From Roridomyces roridus (Eukaryota; Basidiomycota; Agaricomycetes; Agaricales; Mycenaceae): a stretch of 64,000 nucleotides of DNA. Every line of letters starts with the position of its first letter. Positions within the stretch are counted from its first letter, which is position 1. This document shows positions 34,079 through 45,462 of this stretch, piece by piece. Position numbers and translations under genes: made by a program. A model generated the notes under the pieces. The model saw only the letters and a program-made list of their open reading frames with translations, made no database searches and had not been told where the DNA came from. The stretch spans positions 1 to 64,000 of the forward strand of contig JARKIF010000079.1 of assembly GCA_029378245.1 (NCBI GenBank), given 5' to 3'.

Positions 34079-35285
34079 GACGAGCCTTGTACTTGTCGAT
34101 TTCGCCGTTGGCCTTCCGCTTGATCCGTAATGCCCATTTAGAGCCGACGACGTTTCGGTCCGTAGGCCGGGTGACTAATCCATCACCAAACGTCCCTGTC
34201 CTTCTCATCGCTTCCATCTCCACATCCATCGCGGCTTTGAACGCGGGCCAATCCTCCCTCGTCATTGCCTCCTCAACCGTCGGTGAGTCCGATAAACTCC
34301 CTGTCCCTACATAGGCGAACTCCGTCGCCATCTCTTCCAGGTACACGTCATCCGCCACCTGTGCAACGTGTGCAGCTGCGCGGCGCGTCCTGGTCCCTTC
34401 TACGATGTTCCTCGAGTCTATGGCGCTCGAGATATCCTTCGGAGCAATGTTCGACAACTTTTCTGGCGTAGTTGGAGGCGTGGAGAGCGGAGAGTCGGGT
34501 GGAAGTGGGGTGGAAATGGGATCGGCGGCCGGCTTTTCAGGTGCGTGCTGGATGCTACCCGAGTCTGCCTTCGTCTCAACCACCATATTATCTTTCTCCC
34601 CCTCATTCAGCACCCTGTAGAGCTCGCCGCTTCGTTTCACGTCCGGAAACTTCACGCTTCGCTCGACTCTAATGGCGCGCGTATCGGGGTAGTATATTCT
34701 ATGCCCCTCGATGCTGTCCTGGTCAAATCCGACCCAGCGACCTTCACGCGACCGTCCGTCAAGCTTCCCGCCATCCTCGACGTGCACAACAACCTCGCAG
34801 CCCCATTCGTGAATGTGCCGCAAGTCAGGCTTCGTTCCGTGGAACGCGTCATACGGCGTCCGACCGTTGAGTGCCCTGGTGGAGGTACGATTCTTCAACC
34901 ACACGGCGTGTTTTATCGCCTCACCCCATAGATTCCGCGGCAATCCTGCCGCGTGCAACATCGCTCGTACTTTCTCAAGAAATGTACGATTTACTCGCTC
35001 CGCGAGTCCGTTGTGCTCGGGGGTATCGTGGACTGTGTACCGACGCCGTATGCCTCTGCGCGCCAAGTACTCATCGAATTCGTGATTCTTGTACTCCCCA
35101 CCGTTGTCTGAATGCAACATCTTGAGTTTAATTCCATGCTCCCTCTCCCATCGTGCATCAAGACTTTGGAACGCTTCCAGTGTCTCGTCTTTGGCGTGCA
35201 TCAAGACGACGACTGAGTACCACGACGCCTCGTCCGTAAATGACGCATATTACTTCTTGTGCTGCGAGGTTTCGACGGTTGCGGG
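34079..35285 (-). pseudogene. pol: Copia-2 integrase core and start of reverse transcriptase
   Basis: The frame shows EVHTDLWGPATVETS (first Asp), a stop codon shortly after, then MLHSDNGGEYKN (second Asp) and HNGLAERVNRTFLEKVRAML (Glu). The connection region is Pro/Ser-rich, followed by the reverse transcriptase start WPAFKAAMDVEMEAM and KANGEIDKYKARLVA, where the TIR element enters. The N-terminal zinc site of integrase is missing through the upstream deletion. Confidence 0.8.
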
Positions 35286-35289
35286 TCCC

Positions 35290-36670
35290 CACAAATCCGT
35301 ATGAACCTCATCACCGTATCAACGTGACGCGTAGGTGTGGAATATACAGCACATCCTTCAGCAATACACGTGACCTCAATATGCATGTCGCCCATCCCGA
35401 GCGCGTGCAACGGCTTCTCGCCCGCGGCCATAATTTCCCGCGGCGCAATTGTACGGTAATTCGTGAGTCTTTCCCGCGACGGCGTCATATGCTGACTTGC
35501 GCCCGAGTCGTAGATCTCACGCTCACTCGTCCGAGTGGTGGTGACGTTCGCAGCGATGATCCAATCGCTCGAGGTATGTGGTTCAAGATCGTAATTTATT
35601 TCACTACCTCCAGGCTCGTCGTCGCTGTCCGGCGTCAACGAGACTGGTGGAGCAACTCTAGTTTGGAAGCTCCCTTCCGAATCCCGCTCGTTGTACTCCT
35701 CGTCGAGCTCATCCAATTCAACATCGTCATCCACCTCTGGCACCGTGGCTATCCAAGCCGCGTCCAGCTCGTCCTTGGCCTTGGCGACGTACGCCTTACC
35801 ACTCTTCCTCTCGTGAGGGCTCTGGCCTTCCCGACCGCCGCCCTTCGCCCAACATTCCTTCGCTATATGCCCCTTTTTGCGGCAATTATAGCACTCCATC
35901 GTCTTCTTCGGCCGTTTATAATTACTGCCATTCCCGGACCCGCCGTAGAACGCAGCCTCCCTCTCCCCCTTGCCCGTGGGCCTCGCCGCCTTCCGGTCAG
36001 CTTCATCACTAATGCCTTGCAGCACCGTGTCAGGATCGAGAGTCTTGCCGAGAAGCGTCGCCGCACCCGTCAAAGCCGACAGATACGTCTCGTAAGACGT
36101 CGGCAGTGAACCAAGCACGATCGCCACAAAATTCTCGTCACCGGGATCAGCCTCCATCGCGACGAGGTCTGCCCGAATCGTTTGTAATTTGTTTATGTGC
36201 GCCTTAACGTCTCCTCCCTCCGCACAGCGTTCATCCTGAAGCTTGCGTCGTAGATCAACCGTCACCATCCTCGATTTCTTCTCAAACTCGCCCTTCACCT
36301 TCTCCCACATCGCCCTCGCCGTCCCAGCGCCCTTCACCTTCAGAAACAACGAATCAGGAATGACGGAAGCAAGTCCTTGCTTCAGCACCGCCTGCTCCGA
36401 CTTCCAAAACCTCCTGCGCGTCAAATGCGCGCTCACCGCCGTTGTTTCTGCTGTTGTAGGGTGACCAGGGTCAACGACGGTGGGAGCCTCTGGCTCCTCC
36501 GCCGTGCCCGTCGGGCCAATTTCGAAATGATCACCAAGTCCGGCGGCGTCCACCGCGAACAGGAATCGATCACGAAAGAAGACCCAATTAGTGCCGTCGG
36601 CCTTGCAACTCGGGAGCTTCGTAAAGTACTCGCCGAGCTTGGCCGTTGACGAAAGGGTGTTTGTCGACAT
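35290..36670 (-). pseudogene. gag: Copia-2 gag and protease
   Basis: Gag begins MSTNTLSSTAKLGEYFTKLP with the copia-type GTNWVFFRDRF region. A CCHC knuckle reads CYNCRKKGHIAKEC at about 35870. The protease motif is IYDSGASQHMTPSRE. In the correct frame it runs to VLYIPHLRVTL near 35330, then jumps to the integrase core: the end of protease and the integrase zinc domain have been deleted. Confidence 0.8.
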
Positions 36671-36717
36671 GGGGAATGGTGACGAACAATAAAAGTGAGT
36701 GTTGAATTAGATTTTCA

Positions 36718-36735
36718 GCGTGGGGGCCAATAACC
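36718..36735 (-). promoter_or_regulatory. Primer-binding site of copia-2
   Basis: On the minus strand the sequence following the 5' LTR is GGTTATTGGCCCCC, one mismatch from the copia-1 site and complementary to the initiator methionine tRNA anticodon arm. Confidence 0.6.
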
Positions 36736-37045
36736 TGTAGAAAATGGGGTGTGTTCGTGCGGATGGGGGGAGATAAAAATATTCGATAATTCGATGCTAC
36801 TGACTAGATACAGTAGGTCTTTTATACCCCAACTAAAAGTCCATTACCAAGACTAAAGAACAATGTAGAATACTATGGAATAATCTCAGTAAGCAGCATA
36901 TCAGTCAGCCGCCCAGTAAGGTAGCAACGAGCTCAGTCAGAGTAGCAACGAGCTCACTCAGCAGCAACGCGCACAGGACTGTGGCTGCCCGTAGCAACAA
37001 CCTCGACGCGGTCACATGCGCGTCTGGTTTGTCCATATTCCAACA
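36736..37045 (-). repeat. 5' LTR of copia-2
   Basis: 310 bp, uninterrupted, identical by eye to the non-inserted parts of the other LTR. Outside it the host reads GTCCC, against GTCCA at the other side. Confidence 0.95.
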
Positions 37046-37499
37046 GTCCCCATATTCCACACTTGGAAAAATTAGAAATGCATTGTTCGGATGAGAGCCG
37101 TGGCACTGTGTTGCATTTTCGATCCTTCTTGTTATATCCGGTGCTCATAACGACACAGGAAACCGTGAACGCGTACCTGTCGCGATTTGAGCGTTTGGAA
37201 TATCTGGCTTTCTGTCGCGGCCAGAAATGCGAGCGTTCTACGGTTGACGACCGAAGGATGTTACAGCTTTGGACAAACACCTCTTCAACTCTGAGAGGCT
37301 GTTGCATTGGTAAGAGGTCCGGTTATCCTGATTTCCGACAGTTGATTCACCCCTTTTCGATAGGCAACACAGCTTGGCGCAAGGTTGAAGAGATGTGGGA
37401 GGAATGTAGCCTCGGACAATTTGATATGGAGGCTGGGTTTTCGGTATTCGAAGAATTCAAAGTGGTGCGTTGACGAGTAAATAAGTAGTAAACAAAAAC

Positions 37500-39030
37500 A
37501 ACCTCTTGTTCATGTGAAAAACAACCGTCACTGCAGCTTCTACCAAAAAATTGTGGAACCCTACAAAGAATAACGGCGTCAAACATGAGTTCATTCAAGC
37601 TCAACCACCGACTCACATGAAAAGGAACGAGCTCAACTTCAAGCAGCCCACTCTCACAAAGCCGCGGAAAAGTCACCTCAATGTCGCGGACAATCTCCTC
37701 CCATACCCACGGGCTGAACCAAGTCCCCACACCCGGAAACGGCAACCTCCCTTGTACCTGTACATACTACATTGACGCGCTTCAAAGCAGGCAGAGATGC
37801 CTCCAGTATTGCGGTTTCAAAAGCCTCTTTGGAGATGGTGCCCATGGAGAGTGTGTTGACCATCTCTCTGCGGTTGCTGAACACGTTGATCGTCTGTATG
37901 CGGTTGGTGGGTGGAAGACGGGCGAAGAAGTGGATGAATGGCTCGGATATCTGAAAGGCGTCAATTTGAGTGAGATTGGGAAGGAGGTCGAAGTTGAGGT
38001 TTTCGAGCTTGGGATCTAGAAACGAGTCAGTCGATTGTCCGGTCAGATTGACAGCAAGACGAATTTACCGTTTCCCGTGAGGTGCAACTGAGTGAGAGTG
38101 CGGCGGACACGACTCAGGAAGGCATTGATCCTGGGGCTATCTAATTCGACAAGCTTGAGTCTAGTGAGGCCCGAGAGATCCACAGGACATGTACGCTCGA
38201 GGAGGAGGAGGTCGATTATGGGGTTGGAGGCGCTGAAAGTAATGTATTCCGGTCGTGCATATGTAACGGGTATGGGGGCGAGGTTGGCATCGGACAAAGA
38301 TAAGCCATTTGACCGAAGTGCAGTTGGCGATTATATTGCAAAGGTAGTTCGCATCCCAAGACCCGTTGCGGAAGACGACACCCCGCAAGGACGGCATTCC
38401 AACGAGTTTCGCGACGCTTTGCAGGACAACGCTGCCAGCGGCAGCTTTCACCGAGTTTAATGTGAGCTGGAGCACATTGGACCAGGGAATCTGGGCAATA
38501 GCGTAGAGACTTCGGGTGTCCCCGGCATAGAGCTGCAGGTCTTGAACATAGGGAATCAAATGCGGAGACCAGGCCAGCACATCCAACCCACGCTCCGCAT
38601 GGACTATCGGTTCCATGGGTGGAGAGCTCTGGATGGAAATGGAGCGGAAGATGTAGATTTGTGTGCGCTGGACGAAACAGCGGGCAGCTAGAGATGCGGA
38701 TTTCAGATGGGCCATGTTGTGATGCTCGTCAAAGTTGCCGGCTATCTGGTCGACGATTTCGTCCCATAATTCCTGGGGGAACAGAGCAGCGCTCGCCATG
38801 GCAGGCGGGGGAATGCGGTTCTCGACAGATTCCTCAGGCGTTGCGCACTGACCCGTGTCGAGAGAAGGAGCCGTGTCGAGAGGAGCAGCCGTGGCGAGAG
38901 GAGCAGCCGTGGCGAGAGGAGGAGTCGTGGCGAGAGGACGAATTGCGGCGAGACAGGGAGTCCGGTTCATTCGCAGAAAAACGCTTGGAAGTAGAATCCT
39001 TGCAAGTAGAAACCGAAGTGGGAAGACCAT
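37500..39030 (-). pseudogene. F-box protein of a third type, one frame change
   Basis: An F-box start, ALFPQELWDEIVDQIAGNFDEHHNMAHLKSASLAARCFVQRTQ, is preceded by an N-terminal extension containing a Pro/Ala/Thr repeat (PLATAAPLATAAPLDT). The middle has leucine-rich segments. One extra base near 38305 shifts the frame between NCTSVKW and LSLSDANLAPIP. After an intron at about 38018-38070 the protein continues DPKLENLNFDLLPNLTQIDAF .. MVNTLSMGTISKEAFE. The last part (WFSPWVWEEIVRDIEVTF) is in yet another frame. Either a recent pseudogene or sequence errors. The start could be 39030 or 38797 (MASAALFPQ). Confidence 0.55.
38868..38950. repeat. Minisatellite in the F-box N-terminus
   Basis: An 18-bp unit close to GCCGTGGCGAGAGGAGCA repeats about four times and encodes the LATAAP repeat of the F-box protein on the minus strand. 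Confidence 0.75.
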
Positions 39031-39100
39031 TTTGTGAGTGGTGGTCCGAGATCAAAAAGAGATGCGGCGTGACGCAATGTCACACTCCATCGCTCTTGCG

Positions 39101-39850
39101 ATGACCTCCTTTCGTCTCGACTTGCCGACGGAGCTGGTATTCAAGATCCTGACCCATGTCCTCGGTACTTGCGACCATCTCAGCGTTGCTTAACTCGCCC
39201 TGACACTCCGGACAGCACACAGCGTGCACAAGGTCGTCATGTCGCCCGACCCCGATATCGACTGGTTCCTGAATGTCCACCACACCCTCTCCTCCGTCTG
39301 CTTCTCCTTCCGCGAAATCATGAGAGGAATCTCCACCAAGGCCTTCCAGTACACCCCTTCCACCGGTGCCACCGACGTCGCCACTCACAGCCTCCCGGAA
39401 CACGTCCATCGACAACTGCGCAATCTCCGCCAACTCGGCAAAGTAGTCCGAGAACCCAGCGTTGGTTCATTCACATTGGAATCCCTGGACCCAACCGCGC
39501 CGCAACTCGTCCAAGGCTATTCGCTCTACATCGCCATCGTCTATCTCCGCACCCAAGCGTCTCGCAGCACGCGCGAGATCTACCGGAGCACCAGCGTCAC
39601 GATTTTCGGGGCGGTCATCACCCTCTCGAAGGTCTTGTACAGTCGAATCGCACCGAGGGAGGTCTCGGTCATGCTCCAGGCTGCGACGGAGGACGAGGCC
39701 GAGCTGAGTAATATCGGTGTGCTCCTCGTCAAGAAATTCACCGCGCTCTCCGACCTTCTCGATTCCATCGACGGGAGCGAATCCTCCGAAGAAAAAGAGA
39801 GTGAAGACTCGCAATCGGAATCGGAATCGAAACCCGACGTGCGTTTCTAA
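39101..39850 (+). CDS. Hypothetical protein with F-box-like start, in-frame stop near 5' end
   Basis: From the ATG at 39101 the translation begins FRLDLPTELVFKILTHVLGTC, an F-box-like start, then meets TAA at about 39191 where Gln (CAA) would fit. The same frame continues from MHKVVMSPDPDIDWFLNVHHTLSSVCFSFREI to an acidic Ser/Glu tail ending in SKPDVRF. Either the gene carries a nonsense change, or translation starts at 39224. The middle (ATEDEAELSNIGVLLVKKFTALSDLLDSI) is helical with no family recognised. It lies head to head with the F-box gene at 37500-39030, starts about 70 bp apart. Confidence 0.5.
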
Positions 39851-40590
39851 ATTTCATTCCGCCCCCTCCACTTCCACTCAATCCTCTCATCTAGCTCAGT
39901 AAACTCAAAATCGACCTCGAGCAACTCATAACTATCATCTGCGCGCTCGATATCGAGTTCCTCTCCCTTCTCCAGCGTACCTCGGACAACCAGGGCCAGC
40001 CGCTTCCATGCTGCAACCCACTGTGGCTTGCGCAGCTTCCGGATGTCCAAAGCACGCTTTCGAGGCTTGTCGACGTCGGTGATCGACATCCCGAGTTCAT
40101 TGAGGCGGACCACAGGGAAAGGCTGGACAAGTTGTTTGAGAGGTGGACGTCTCCTCCTGCGGAGACGACGAGTGAAGAGGATTCAGAGAGTTAGTTGGAC
40201 GATCTACATTCATCTACATACGAGTACAGTCTTCAATGCTTTCGGAACCTCCACGCATGTACAACCCAACTGGAAATCAATCTTATTCTCTACCTATCGC
40301 AGACTAACAGTATGATGGCAGAACCCTCGACCACTGGAAGAAAGGTCATCAGCAAAAGGACAAGGTGGAAAAAGTTGCGAATCGCCTGAAACGGAACGAT
40401 CTCAACGCTGAGGTTAACCCCACGAGTACGGAGAGGGTGCAACGCCACTTCGATAGCACTTTTTATCTCCTCGCTCGGCGGTACAGGGTCAAAGAACCAT
40501 TGCATGAGGGTTCGGGTTGCGCCGCGAGCGCACGAGGACGTTCACGCGCTTCAGAGCCGCCGTGGGTTGCTGAATGAGTATCGGCACCAA
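39850..40590 (-). pseudogene. Fragments of F-box-type and unknown gene
   Basis: Near 40560-40380 the minus strand encodes ALKRVNVLVRS .. WFFDPVPPSEEIKSAIEVALHPLRTRGVNLSVEIVPFQ, matching the C-terminal region of the F-box gene at 37500-39030. Further along, 40190-39850 encodes PPLKQLVQPFPVVRLNELGMSITDVDKPRKRALDIRKLRKPQWVAAWKRLALVVRG and ends in WKWRGRNEI; this part is not recognised. Whether they belong to one spliced gene is unclear. Confidence 0.35.
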
Positions 40591-41247
40591 AAAGGATTGT
40601 ATCGTAGTACTTCGAGCAACATGATCAAAATGTGAGAGTGGGGGCCGGGCAGATTCGGGCTCGGAACGGCATTTTCGGGAGCTAAGCGAGCCACGGTTGC
40701 TGTCGCATTTTTATCCTCTCCACCTCTGCCTTGCCTCCTGCCGCCTTCCTAACAAGGTAACCATTCTAACGCGATGCCTGGCGAGCCATTCTAATTAGAG
40801 AGAATTGCGCTCGCAATCCTAATTAGCGTGCCGCAAAACCCCAGGCCTACGGAGAATCTTCCGAAACCGGCCTGTGTCCCGACCCAAGCCTGAGGCTTCC
40901 GTGCGCCTGAGCCTCTCTTGCCATAAATCTAACAGTCGGCCTCGAAAAAGGCTACACTCCCTTCCCTCGCCCCTCTGCCGCCGTGTCCCGACTCCCGAGG
41001 CATGACTGTCTCATGCAATTTCATCAGTTTCACACCGGGAGGCGGACAGGAAGCATCGCGCACATCATCCAACCATCGCAGCATGATACGCACCCTAGAC
41101 ACTGAGAAGGTTCGTTGTATTTCGGGAAGCCACGGAGGCAGGTCTTGGGACGCCGCAGCTGTGTCTGCTTCCCATGCAACCCACCCGAGGTATATTTCCG
41201 GTCCTTCAAATTCTTGGAGGTCAACTGCTCGCACCAGACGCCAAAAG

Positions 41248-42576
41248 ATGAACTCTACCCCAAACATTCTCAACCCGCTCACACCCAAAGCGCTCCTTCC
41301 TCCGGACATCGCTGCCCAGATCCAAATTGCGGACTACATGTTTGTCGGTGCATTGGCAGTGAGTGTTTGATTGTGTTTCGCGTAGACTAACAGCCTGTGC
41401 AGGCTGTCATTTGGGATGTTCTGTGTAATGCGAGCACGGATTATCGTCTTTTCAAGGGCTTCAAACTGTCTCTGGGGAGTGCGGCGTACATCCTGGCACG
41501 GTGGGTTTACTATGATCAGGAGATGGCACCCCAAATGAAACCAATTACAGGATCGTCTCATTCTCTTACCTCTTTGTCTCTACAATGTTCCAGAGTGCGT
41601 ATTGGCTACAGGTCTGCTCCACTCTAACGGTTTGCGCTAGCTTACCCAATCGGCTTCTGCGCTCGTTTCTTCTTGGCTGCTAACATTTTTTATGCCCTGT
41701 CAGTCACCTTCAACGCCTCGCTCATTCTCCTCCGTGGTATCGCCGTCTTCCGGCGAGATCCCCTCTTTATTGGCCTCTTCATATTCCTCTGGCTCGGCGT
41801 CATCGCCGGCGCTGTCACCGTCCCCATCGCTGACAAAGGCGCAAACCTTGGCCCGCTCAAGTATTGCGTCAACACGAGCTCCAAGCCGTATATGGGCGCG
41901 GCGGGGGTTACACCCGTGGCGCACGATACAATCATCTTCCTCGCAATCTCGTGGCGGTTGTTCCAGAACTCACATACGGATACCGTCGCGGGGGAAAGCC
42001 ACCTTAACATGAAGGGAGCGGTGTCCTTCACCGGGTCGAAGCTCCCGCGGTTCTCCAGGGCATTGTTGCACGATGGTCAGGTTTATTATCTGTGCGTTGT
42101 ACCATTGCTCTTCGTGAATTATTAACGCAAAACATTCCTCCGCAGGGTGACCGTCGCGTGCAACCTCCTCACCCTGATCATGTTCTACAACTCTGACGTC
42201 CAAGTCACCTACCGCGTCATGTTCACGTCAGTTCCCTTCCTTCCCCTTCAAAGATGGTCTTGAGGTCCGTCATTATAGTGGCGGCAACGTGATGCTCTCC
42301 AACGTCATGGCCTCGCGCGTCTGGCGGCACACCAAATTTGGGTTCAAGGCCCGTGGCGGGACGGAAGTCAGCAGCGGCACGCACTCCGCATTCATCGCCG
42401 CTCCCGGCCCCGGCAGAAACGCCCGAGCCGCTCTCTCGAGCGGCCGACCTGAACACGGGATCGAGATCTTCCACATGAAGAGCACTGTATTGGATATCGA
42501 TGAAGCCTCGGTGGACAATTGCAAGAATGAAACGACCTTCACGCACGCGGGTGATGCGGTTGACGTCGCGGTTTAG
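41248..42576 (+). CDS. Seven-helix membrane protein of the basidiomycete DUF6534-like type
   Basis: Six exons (41248-41358, 41403-41500, 41551-41594, 41641-42091, 42146-42226, 42279-42576) with introns of 44-54 bp that all have GT..AG ends join into one frame of about 360 residues. The protein starts MNSTPNILNPLTPKALLPPDIAAQIQIADYMFVGALAAV and has about seven hydrophobic helices, for example FFLAANIFYALSVTFNASLILLRGIAV and PLFIGLFIFLWLGVIAGAV. The conserved GGNVMLSNVMASRVWR follows the last helix, and a hydrophilic tail carries no domain. The architecture is that of a large fungal family of plasma-membrane-like proteins of unknown function, sometimes compared with receptors. Apparently intact. 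Confidence 0.75.
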
Positions 42577-45320
42577 TGTATGTATCTTGTGTGCGGCTCA
42601 CGTTGTATGGGGGGGGGTCAGATAACTCCGATTTGTATGATTTTGAACGCGTTGAATTCCAATCCGTTTTGTCTGAAAGGAAACCGTTCACGAGAGAGCA
42701 TGTAACACGTTTTTAACATTTGCCTAACATGTCCGAGGACCGATAGCATTCATGCAAATTGTCTGGAAATCCAACAAAGGCCATGAGAACTCGTAACTCA
42801 AGGTCCCACCTCCACCTCCCATGTCATTGCTGCAGCCCGCGTGGTGGTGGATCAATCATTGACAATCAACCGAGCCAGCTCTTGGTTGAAATCACAGCGG
42901 AGCAGCGAGTGGGGTCGTTGATCAGAGGCTTAGAGTCTAGACGGGAGTAGGTGATCAGCACGCCAGATATTGATTGAAATCAAAGCGGCGGGACCGTTGA
43001 TCACAGGGGGAAGTGATACGCAAGATGCGCTTGGCATGATGCGATACCCACGTGCAGGCGCAGGGGCCGTACCTGACCGGCCTGGCCCTCCCATGGATCG
43101 GATGTTCTCGTAATGTGAAGGGTTCGCAGGCTTGTGAAAACCGTACGTAGCCGTACGTCCGGGCTGGGAGTCTGGAGAACATGGTCATGGGAGCGCCGTT
43201 GATCGAATGTGGAAGGAAGGAAGGAATACACCGCCAAAGTGCCGTCAGGCCGAAGCCAGCCGGCGTCCCCATGTGAACACCAGATGAGCCGTGTTCCTGA
43301 TACTTACCTTGATGGCATACGCCCCTTCACATCCCTGGGTGTATGGGCCGTAGGAACACTCATCCGCCTCCAAATCGTCGTCAAAGTCCTTAAATCTTGC
43401 CTATCCTCACGAGAAGTCGCCCTTGCTCCGAAACTAGTGTGCCCTGGCGCCACAAACAACCAGAGCGGCGAAACCTCCTTCCGTTGAGCGCGAGAGACTG
43501 CGAATACGATTCACCGGTTGCTTGAAACTTCTGCATACACCTGTCCGTCTGGCGCTGTGGCTGCTGCAACCATACCACAACGACAGAGCTGTGTTCCACT
43601 GCTAGAAAGCACACTCAGCGGCCTCACTCTGGTCCCTCACCCACTCCTACAAATGACGACTAACGGGGCGTAGCCATCCTATTCCCTGCTGCCACGTCGA
43701 TATTACGTCAAGTTGCTGTGCGCGGCGGCAAGTGCTCCGCTCGCTTCAACGTGAAACGCGAAAGTGGGGTCCAGACCATTCCTTCCATCACGATTCAATT
43801 ATTATTCAACGTTCCTTACTACCCTATCGTGTTCTCAGAAAATTCAAGCAAGTACCGCGACATTCTGCGTGCCCAAGTATGGAAATCGAGGACTTAACCA
43901 GCCGATCATCGGTTATTCAATCCCCAAGTAGTTCAAATTCTTCTCGTGGGTCTCACCTCGTCCGTGGCTTATTGCCGCATGGTGAGGATGCCCAAATGAA
44001 GGAACTTTGCTTGATACGGGATGGCTTTTTGCGACAGTCTCTCAAGCTCCATTCTCACTCTTCTGTCGTGCGTTTCTCCTCACAGAAACCGGAATCACAC
44101 CACTTCGAATTTGACACTTTCTGCTCTTGCTCGCATGATCTCTTGAAACTCTCGCCGCTGGACAAATCAAACCAGTAGTGGGTTGAAGGTGTTCTCATAG
44201 CAGCAAGAAAATCACCATCTCAGTGCATGGCATCGAATTTCTCCACATTACCTACTCATGAGACGAGCGTGGAGAAACATCGTAAATATGTCCAAAAAAC
44301 TGCACTTCAATGGATGCAGATGCAGGTCAACTCCTGGGATAAACTTCATGAATTGAACGGACAACATGACAAGAGACCATGCCACCTTCTACGTTGTCCC
44401 TCGCCTGTAAGGTTTATCCCATATCTCCTCGAAGACAGTGACTCCAGTTGAAAGTGACTAACTTGCCTTTTTTCGTGGTCTAGGTTCTACCGTGGGGCAT
44501 GGGTCTTCTCATGGGGTCTGCGCTTAGGGCTTAGAGTGCGGAGGGAGGTCCTGGGACGAAGGTGTATATGACTTGCTTTGTACACTGGGATAATCCCAGG
44601 AAACCGGCGTTCGATAAGCGGACCGTGCCGTGTAATTTATCCTATCCTTATCCTATCCTGGGTTCAGCGGGTGAACGGCACGGTCCCATGCAGGAACGCC
44701 AAAACGCATCTTCGTGCGTGTATGTACTTACAATCAACGTGGAATTGTGGAAGATTCGAGCGGGGGAAAATTGAAATGTAGGAGATGTGAGATTCCGCCG
44801 ACGATAGAGTCGAGCGTCTGTCTACGAGAGACTACTGAGAGATGAGAACCCTTGGCAGTAGAGCTTTTACATAGGTGGGAGAGCCCGGTGAATTTTTGGT
44901 GACACGACTCACACGAGGCGTATTTTTGCCCCTCCATGTGCTCTGAGGGCAGAAGTTGGTGAGAAAGAGAAAGCGAGAAGCCTAGAACCACGCACGTTTA
45001 TGGACTTATGTTCAGTCAAAGTGGCAACCTAGGGAAACTTGCTGTTTAGCTTTAAGGGGACTGGAATCGCCGGTGGGAAAGATTGGGCTGCCACTCTGAT
45101 CGTATCAATGACTAAATAAATCTCTTGCTTCTCACCACCAAGGCCAACCGGCAGCCAGCGAATGGATGGCCCACCATTGGGACACTTCTCTGAATCGGTA
45201 TGCTAGCTCGGAGAACCGTTGTGCTCATTCTCTGATGCTCCAAGGACTAGGACGATCCGATCAGGGAGATCTAGAATATAGAATCTAAGATGAGAGGGCT
45301 AGGACAGGTTCGTTCAGTTG
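42577..45320. other. Gene-poor stretch
   Basis: No open frame here shows recognisable protein features. I see short palindromes and an inverted repeat (44620-44631 with 44675-44686). Plausibly the upstream region of the polyketide synthase plus older decayed sequence. Confidence 0.5.
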
Positions 45321-45357
45321 TGATTCCTGGGCAACCGGCCTGGAGCTTGACAGTTGC
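45321..45357. promoter_or_regulatory. Candidate shared upstream motif of the cluster
   Basis: TGATTCCTGGGCAACC (45321-45336) and CTTGACAGTTGC (45346-45357) lie about 105-142 bp before the polyketide synthase start. Both words recur at 63786-63801 and 63839-63850, upstream of the GST-like gene. They could be binding sites or a duplicated fragment. Confidence 0.3.
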
Positions 45358-45462
45358 AGCCGGCCACTAGTCTTCCATCAGCCCAGAATAAGATGACAGT
45401 TGAAGGTTGCCCTCCCGCCACGTCTTTTAATATGCAATCTTCGCTCGGGGTCTTCGCCGTCT

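Larger units (their letters stand above)
30534..37045 (-). mobile_element. Ty1/copia retrotransposon, copia-2, defective
   Basis: 310-bp LTRs at both ends (30534-31825, enlarged by a TIR element, and 36736-37045), beginning TGTAGAAAATGG and ending TTCCAACA, and identical by eye outside the insertion. Target sites are GTCCA and GTCCC, a 5-bp duplication with one change. Coding on the minus strand is broken by a deletion in protease/integrase, an 873-bp TIR element in reverse transcriptase and a nonsense codon before RNase H. It splits F-box copy E. Confidence 0.95.
29743..37473 (+). pseudogene. F-box-like/LRR protein, copy E, split by second copia element
   Basis: Starts MRTRRGQKADYMLITR, then a TGA stands where the other copies have Trp, and a second TGA follows in the F-box (LPNEVLAEIIRNAR, stop, ADQVTLCRVSKL). 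The leucine-rich part (LMRRLEHLTIRD, HPTITHIRLSE) runs to VLVHLS at 30533. The copia-2 element intervenes. The gene resumes at 37046 with HIPHLEKLEMHC, the second exon (YLSRFERLEYLAF) and the last exon (WEECSLGQFDMEAGFSVF), ending 37473. It was probably already a pseudogene before the insertion. Confidence 0.75.

Noticed and set aside
40929..41309. Minus-strand open frame of 126 codons
   Set aside because: It runs antisense to the leader and first exon of the membrane-protein gene, has no recognisable domain, and is explained as a shadow frame.
43732..44178. Plus-strand open frame of 148 codons in the gene-poor stretch
   Set aside because: Low-complexity Ser/His-rich translation without domain features or neighbouring exons.
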